Shown here piece after piece: positions 60,371 through 64,000 of a DNA stretch of 64,000 nt (its first letter is position 1; each line of letters starts with the position of its first letter). Position numbers and translations under genes: made by a program. A model generated the notes under the pieces. It worked only from the letters and a program-made list of their open reading frames with translations, did no database searches and had not been told where the DNA came from. The DNA is taken from assembly GCF_021183825.1 (NCBI RefSeq), contig NZ_CP089211.1, positions 3,702,501 to 3,766,500 of the forward strand, given 5' to 3'. The DNA comes from Sinomicrobium kalidii (GTDB lineage Bacteria; Bacteroidota; Bacteroidia; Flavobacteriales; Flavobacteriaceae).

Positions 60371-62638
60371 ATGGCTTTTGATATTGATATGATTCAAAAG
60401 GTCTACGCTGGAATAGCCGAGCGGGTGGATAAAGCCCGTGAAGTGGTAGGTAAGCCGCTGACCTTATCCGAAAAGATTTTATATGCCCACCTGTGGGACG
60501 GAAACCCCACAGAGGCATTTGAAAGAGGGAAGGACTATGTGGATTTTGCCCCGGACAGGATCGCTTGCCAGGATGCTACGGCACAAATGGCCCTGTTGCA
60601 GTTTATGCACGCCGGGAAACCCCAGGTAGCCGTGCCCACTACAGTACACTGTGATCACCTGATCCAGGCCAAGGTAGGGGCTGATAAGGATCTGAAGAAA
60701 GCCAACGAAACCAGTAATGAAGTATTTGACTTCCTGGGATCGGTATCCAATAAGTACGGAATAGGTTTCTGGAAACCCGGAGCCGGGATCATTCACCAGG
60801 TTGTACTTGAAAATTACGCTTTCCCCGGAGGGATGATGATCGGTACGGATTCACATACTGTAAATGCCGGAGGACTCGGGATGATCGCCATTGGTGTCGG
60901 TGGTGCCGATGCTGTGGACGTTATGGCCGGAATGCCCTGGGAACTTAAATTTCCCAAACTGATCGGGGTAAAGCTTACCGGAAAACTTTCCGGGTGGGCA
61001 GCACCGAAAGATGTTATCCTGAAGGTTGCCGGGATCCTTACCGTAAAAGGAGGAACCGGGGCTATCGTCGAATACTTCGGAGAAGGCGCCAAGGCAATGT
61101 CCTGCACAGGTAAGGGAACCATCTGCAACATGGGGGCCGAAGTAGGGGCAACCACATCTACCTTCGGATATGATGAATCCATGGACCGTTATCTGCGCGC
61201 TACGGATCGCGAAGATGTTGCCGATGCGGCCAGGGAAGTGAAAGAATACCTTACGGCAGACCCGGAAGTGTATGAAAACCCGGAACAGTATTTCGACCAG
61301 GTGATCGAGATCAACCTTTCTGAGTTGGAACCGCATCTCAACGGACCGTTTACCCCGGACCTGGCTACGCCGATTTCCAAAATGAAGGAAGCGGCAAAAG
61401 AAAACGACTGGCCGCTCAAGGTTGAATACGGACTTATAGGGTCCTGTACCAACTCTTCCTATGAAGATATTTCCAGGGCAGCTTCGCTGGCCCGGCAGGT
61501 TTCGGATAAAAAACTGAAAACAAAATCGAACTTTACCATTACGCCCGGATCGGAACAGGTGCGTTTTACGATAGAGAGGGACGGCTTTATAGATACGTTC
61601 AATAAGATCGGCGCTACGGTGTTTGCCAATGCCTGTGGCCCGTGTATCGGTATGTGGGATCGCGCAGGTGCTGAAAAGGAAGAGCGTAACACTATTGTAC
61701 ACTCATTCAACAGGAACTTTGCCAAAAGGGCTGACGGAAACCCCAATACCCTGGCTTTTGTAGGGTCTCCCGAACTGGTGACCGCCATAGCTATTTCCGG
61801 AAGGCTCGACTTTGACCCGCTGAATGACAAACTGATCAATGAAGATGGTGAGGAAGTGATGCTCGACGAGCCGAGGGGGTATGAACTTCCGCCGGAAGGT
61901 TTTGCCGTGGAAGATGCCGGATATCAGGCACCCGCAGAAGATGGCAGTGATGTGGAAGTATCCGTATCGCCAACGTCAGAGCGTTTACAGCTGCTCACAC
62001 CCTTCGAGCCGTGGGACGGAAAAAACATTACCGGGGCGAGACTGCTTATCAAGGCCCACGGAAAATGTACTACAGACCATATTTCGATGGCGGGACCCTG
62101 GTTGCGTTTCCGCGGACACCTCGACAATATTTCCAATAACTGTCTGATCGGTGCGGTAAATGCGTTCAACATGAAAACCAATTTCGTGAAGAACCAGCTC
62201 ACAGGTGAGTACGGTGGCGTACCGGATACGCAAAGGGAATATAAAGCAGCCGGAATACCTACCATAGTGGTAGGAGATCATAATTACGGTGAAGGTTCTT
62301 CCCGTGAACATGCGGCGATGGAGCCCCGTCACCTCGGTGTGAAAGTGGTACTCGTAAAATCGTTTGCACGTATCCACGAAACCAACCTCAAAAAGCAGGG
62401 TATGCTTGCGCTTACATTTGATAATGAGAATGATTACGATCTCATTCAGGAAGATGATACCTTTAACCTGGTTGACCTGGAAGAGTTTGCTCCCAATAAA
62501 CCGCTGACCCTCGAAGTGGTGCACAGCGATGGCAGCAAAGATGTGATCAAAACCAATCACAGCTATAATGAAGGACAGATCGCATGGTTTAAAGCGGGCT
62601 CTGCATTAAACCTGATTGCTGCTGCCGGTAAAGCATAA
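60371..62638 (+). CDS. acnA: Aconitate hydratase
   Basis: A 755-residue aconitase. Cluster cysteines are visible in [13 protein letters not shown] and [12 protein letters not shown]. Other landmarks: [58 protein letters not shown] and [17 protein letters not shown]. Length and order match the mitochondrial-type aconitase usual in Bacteroidota; the acn gene name in this phylum varies. It isomerises citrate to isocitrate in the TCA cycle. The following terminator makes it monocistronic. Confidence 0.96.
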   Translation: MAFDIDMIQKVYAGIAERVDKAREVVGKPLTLSEKILYAHLWDGNPTEAFERGKDYVDFAPDRIACQDATAQMALLQFMHAGKPQVAVPTTVHCDHLIQAKVGADKDLKKANETSNEVFDFLGSVSNKYGIGFWKPGAGIIHQVVLENYAFPGGMMIGTDSHTVNAGGLGMIAIGVGGADAVDVMAGMPWELKFPKLIGVKLTGKLSGWAAPKDVILKVAGILTVKGGTGAIVEYFGEGAKAMSCTGKGTICNMGAEVGATTSTFGYDESMDRYLRATDREDVADAAREVKEYLTADPEVYENPEQYFDQVIEINLSELEPHLNGPFTPDLATPISKMKEAAKENDWPLKVEYGLIGSCTNSSYEDISRAASLARQVSDKKLKTKSNFTITPGSEQVRFTIERDGFIDTFNKIGATVFANACGPCIGMWDRAGAEKEERNTIVHSFNRNFAKRADGNPNTLAFVGSPELVTAIAISGRLDFDPLNDKLINEDGEEVMLDEPRGYELPPEGFAVEDAGYQAPAEDGSDVEVSVSPTSERLQLLTPFEPWDGKNITGARLLIKAHGKCTTDHISMAGPWLRFRGHLDNISNNCLIGAVNAFNMKTNFVKNQLTGEYGGVPDTQREYKAAGIPTIVVGDHNYGEGSSREHAAMEPRHLGVKVVLVKSFARIHETNLKKQGMLALTFDNENDYDLIQEDDTFNLVDLEEFAPNKPLTLEVVHSDGSKDVIKTNHSYNEGQIAWFKAGSALNLIAAAGKA

Positions 62639-62671
62639 GTTGAACGGTATATAAAATAAATGAATAAAGAG

Positions 62672-62702
62672 AAAACTCCCGTAACAGGGAGTTTTTTATT
62701 TT
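62672..62702 (+). terminator. Terminator of the aconitase gene
   Basis: Stem AAAACTCCC/GGGAGTTTT, 6-nt loop and T tract, 34 bp after the stop. Confidence 0.85.
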
Positions 62703-62745
62703 TGTAACAGCATCGGGAATGCAATATCCGATAAAAAAATAAAAG

Positions 62746-63297
62746 GTGAAGAGACGTACCGTACTGAATATACTGTTGATACTGGCCGTATTGGCTTTTT
62801 TTGTGACACCCCTGGGAGATGAAAGCAAGATCTTGCTCAATAAATGGTTTGCATCCGGTCCGGAAATAATACAAGCGGGGGAAAGGGAAAAAATATCGGA
62901 TTACGATTGGAAATTGAAAGATGAAAACTGGGAGATATTCAATTTCAAACGGTCCGAAGGGCGTGTTGTCTTTGTAAATTTCTGGGCATCATGGCGTATA
63001 CCCTCCGTAGCCGAAAGAGCTGCTGTGCAAAGGTTATATGATGATTACAGGGACAAAGTGGACTTTTATATCATTACCGATGAAAAGCGGGAGCCGGTAA
63101 AAGCGTTTATGCAGCAAAGAGATTATACTTTTCCGGTAACGTACCTGATTATAGGTGAAAAAATGCCCTTTGATGCCACGAAGGTCCCCTCCGGATATAT
63201 TGTGGATAAAGAAGGAAATGTGGCCGTAAAACACGAGGGAGTTGCAGACTGGGACAGTGGGGCCGTAAGGCAGTTGCTGGATAAGTTGACGGAATAG
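62746..63297 (+). CDS. TlpA-like thioredoxin-fold membrane protein lacking the CXXC motif
   Basis: A 183-residue protein, GTG start at 62746, with an N-terminal membrane anchor (residues 6-23) and a periplasmic thioredoxin fold. The active-site line reads FVNFWASWRIPSVAE: R84 and S87 replace both cysteines of WCxxC. The cis-proline segment PSGYIVDKEGN is kept. It should therefore not exchange disulfides; a binding or chaperone role is possible. The next gene is its redox-competent paralogue, 46 bp downstream. Confidence 0.85.
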   Translation: MKRRTVLNILLILAVLAFFVTPLGDESKILLNKWFASGPEIIQAGEREKISDYDWKLKDENWEIFNFKRSEGRVVFVNFWASWRIPSVAERAAVQRLYDDYRDKVDFYIITDEKREPVKAFMQQRDYTFPVTYLIIGEKMPFDATKVPSGYIVDKEGNVAVKHEGVADWDSGAVRQLLDKLTE

Positions 63298-63343
63298 GAC
63301 TGCGCTATTCGGTCCGGATTATTGACCGGAAATTGTTTGTATT

Positions 63344-63904
63344 ATGAAAACCAAAAAACAACAGCTTTATAACCTTGCCCTGCTGCTTTTTGCAGTACTT
63401 GTCCTGTTTACCCCTGTAGGGACCACGTTAAAAATATGGGTCAACAGAGTTGTTGCTTTCAGTCCCTCCGAGATCCTTGCGGAAGAACGGGATAACATAG
63501 GCAATTATAACTGGAATTTGAGGTCGCTTGAGGGAGAAGTATACGACTTTAATACGGCCCGGGATAAAGTGGTGCTCATCAATTTCTGGGCCAGCTGGTG
63601 TCCGCCGTGTATTGCGGAAATGCCGGATATGCAAAGGCTTTACAAGCAATATGGGAATAAGATGGTATTTCTGTTTGTCACCGGTGAAGAACCGGAAAAA
63701 GTAAAAACCTTTCTGAAGGAAAAAAATTGGGCGTTACCCGTATATTTTCCGGTCAGTAAGGTTCCGGAAAAGCTGTTTTCCGAAAGCATACCCGCCACAT
63801 GGGTTATTGATAAGGAGGGAAATATTGTCATACGGAAAAAGGGGACGGCAAATTGGGATAGTGCTAAGGTAAAAAACATTCTGGACAGGTTATTACAGGA
63901 GTAA
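63344..63904 (+). CDS. TlpA-like membrane-anchored thiol-disulfide oxidoreductase
   Basis: A 186-residue paralogue of the preceding protein with membrane anchor (residues 9-25) and intact active site C86-P-P-C89 in INFWASWCPPCIAEMPDMQRLY, plus the cis-proline segment PATWVIDKEGN. It probably reduces or exchanges disulfides in the periplasm. The two share anchor layout, the D-N-WN(L) approach to the domain and the WDS(G/A)xV C-terminus, showing an old tandem duplication. Confidence 0.9.
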   Translation: MKTKKQQLYNLALLLFAVLVLFTPVGTTLKIWVNRVVAFSPSEILAEERDNIGNYNWNLRSLEGEVYDFNTARDKVVLINFWASWCPPCIAEMPDMQRLYKQYGNKMVFLFVTGEEPEKVKTFLKEKNWALPVYFPVSKVPEKLFSESIPATWVIDKEGNIVIRKKGTANWDSAKVKNILDRLLQE

Positions 63905-64000
63905 GTTTAACTTTACATGTGAAAAACAGTTGCCATAAATTTTTTGTGCTATTTTGGGGTTATAAGGATGTTAAACGTGCTTTGTTGCTCTGTCAGTTTT

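Noticed and set aside
63968..64000. An ATG-started open frame running off the right edge
   Set aside because: Only eleven codons are visible, too few to support a gene.

Overview
The window looks like a chromosomal segment from a member of the Flavobacteriaceae (Bacteroidota). Several signals support this. Promoters follow the Bacteroidota pattern (a TAnnTTTG -7 element with TTTG upstream) and clear Shine-Dalgarno sites are scarce. Bacillithiol genes (bshB1, bshC) are present. Families typical of the phylum occur (DUF4369 lipoprotein, DUF885 and S9 peptidases, 3-keto-disaccharide hydrolase lipoproteins), and there are flavobacterial-style gene neighbourhoods (recQ/kdsD-tatC-AhpD-like-lptB; M23 peptidase/bshC/.../guaA-LysM protein-OsmC). 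I see no phage, transposase, integrase or CRISPR array. The species cannot be fixed from the sequence alone.

Layout. 1-4.2 kb: a membrane-spanning LamG/SARP-type regulator (cut by the window edge) precedes a Tat-exported Gfo/Idh/MocA oxidoreductase and two DUF1080 lipoproteins, probably an oxidative glycoside-processing operon. 4.3-6.9 kb: a thiol/redox group (glutathione-peroxidase-like, trans-sulfuration enzyme, bshB1), then tRNA-His. 7.1-8.3 kb: an ArsO-like monooxygenase whose promoter carries the same operator as the ars cluster 39 kb away. 8.4-16.5 kb: M28 peptidase, recQ, then kdsD-tatC-AhpD-like-lptB (envelope and LPS functions), and a MarR-type/FMN-reductase pair. 16.9-23.6 kb: dnaN, a cluster of intergenic hairpins, DUF389, DUF819 and DUF4369 proteins, a siderophore-interacting protein and a HAD phosphatase. 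23.7-26.3 kb: a leftward SPFH-microprotein-serine hydrolase-Arc-like operon. 26.4-35.1 kb: S1/P1 nuclease, AraC-AlkB, a small secreted protein, DUF885 peptidase, MOSC protein and htpG.

35.4-40.3 kb is a complete glycerol system: a DeoR/GlpR-type repressor divergent from glpD-glpK-glpF, with a near-ideal promoter and an 11-bp inverted repeat as probable operator. 40.4-44.1 kb: an S9 peptidase and a FabH-like synthase. 44.1-47.0 kb: a leftward arsenic cluster arsR-arsM-acr3-arsC with two copies of a 32-bp promoter/operator cassette. 47.0-52.0 kb: a duplicated-domain lipoprotein, a cysteine desulfurase, a small secreted protein and an M23 peptidase. 52.0-52.3 kb holds a candidate structured RNA upstream of bshC. 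52.3-64 kb: bshC, a PNPOx-fold protein, a PLP decarboxylase, guaA (preceded by a heptamer array and a promoter that would give an almost leaderless mRNA), a LysM/receptor-like protein, OsmC, aconitase, and a tandem pair of thioredoxin-fold membrane proteins of which the first has lost both redox cysteines.

The most informative signal is regulatory. A 16-bp near-palindrome, ATCGTAATATTGC(A/G)AT, lies over the -7 element of arsR, of arsM and of the distant arsO-like gene. This ties the orphan monooxygenase into the arsenic regulon. Several promoters also share an exact TTTG-N19-TAnnTTTG geometry.
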